DNA of 5,184 nt from Jatrophihabitans sp. (GTDB lineage Bacteria > Actinomycetota > Actinomycetes > Mycobacteriales > Jatrophihabitantaceae). Location: NCBI GenBank assembly GCA_025966255.1, contig JAOPVG010000626.1:1-5184 (forward strand). The letters run 5' to 3'. Both the position numbers and the translations under genes were made by a program. The notes under the pieces were generated by a model that saw only the letters and a program-made list of their open reading frames with translations, searched no databases and was not told the origin of the DNA. Positions 5,138 to 5,184 of the stretch are shown in pieces (within the stretch, counting starts at the first letter, position 1; each line of letters begins with the position of its first letter).

Positions 5138-5184
5138 GTGGAGAAATTCGTCGCGCTGACATTCAGCGGGCTCTCGCTGGGTGC
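5138..5184 (+). CDS. LivH-type branched-chain amino acid ABC permease, N-terminal fragment
   Basis: This is the start of an inner-membrane permease gene that runs off the right edge; only 15 complete codons are visible. From GTG 5138 the product reads MEKFVALTFSGLSLG, which matches the very conserved N-terminus of LivH permeases (…F…L..GLSLGAIYAL…), the first membrane helix. TGAGGAGG (5126-5133) is an excellent ribosome binding site 4 nt upstream. The gene follows the Liv-type binding protein gene by 113 bp on the same strand. LivM-type permease and two ATPase genes are expected further right, judging from how such operons are usually arranged. Confidence 0.75.
   Translation, partial: MEKFVALTFSGLSLG

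Noticed and set aside
1..5184. CRISPR arrays, tRNA genes, insertion sequences or phage attachment sites
   Set aside because: No regularly spaced direct repeats, tRNA-like cloverleaf, transposase frame or terminal inverted repeats with target duplications were seen anywhere in the window.

Overview
The window is high-GC DNA with G/C-rich third codon positions, GTG as well as ATG starts, and gene families that are abundant in soil actinobacteria (PadR regulators, SnoaL-like proteins, flavin-dependent luciferase-family oxidoreductases, HSL-type hydrolases, Liv-type ABC transporters). I infer an actinobacterium of the Rhodococcus/Nocardia/Mycobacterium/Pseudonocardia kind. This rests on composition and gene content only; no rRNA or marker gene is present.

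Layout from left to right. Positions 1-143 hold no convincing gene, only an AT-rich patch that may be a promoter/operator. Next come a SnoaL-like (NTF2-fold) protein (144-689, +) and a PadR-family regulator (756-1352, +). The PadR gene converges with a luciferase-like flavin-dependent monooxygenase gene (1369-2559, -); only 16 bp separate their stop codons and two hairpins sit at the junction. The monooxygenase gene diverges from an alpha/beta hydrolase of the HSL family (2703-3650, +). The shared 143-bp divergent region carries a near-consensus promoter for the monooxygenase and several inverted repeats. After a 150-bp gap with a good SigA-like promoter comes a lipoprotein substrate-binding protein of a branched-chain-amino-acid-type ABC transporter (3801-5024, +). 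A perfect 34-bp palindrome follows, then a second inverted repeat, then the first 15 codons of a LivH-type permease (5138 to the window end).

Taken together this looks like an uptake-and-catabolism locus for a small organic compound. A Liv-type importer brings the substrate in, a flavin monooxygenase oxidises it (possibly by a Baeyer-Villiger-like ester-forming reaction), the HSL hydrolase cleaves an ester or lactone, the SnoaL-like protein performs an unknown hydratase/isomerase/binding role, and PadR senses the compound. The substrate cannot be read from the sequence, and the pathway order is inference from family membership and proximity.

I found no clear sign of a new kind of system. The most noteworthy features are non-coding: the 34-bp palindrome between the binding-protein and permease genes, the hairpins at the convergent junction, and a palindrome covering the Shine-Dalgarno sequence that sets the hydrolase start.
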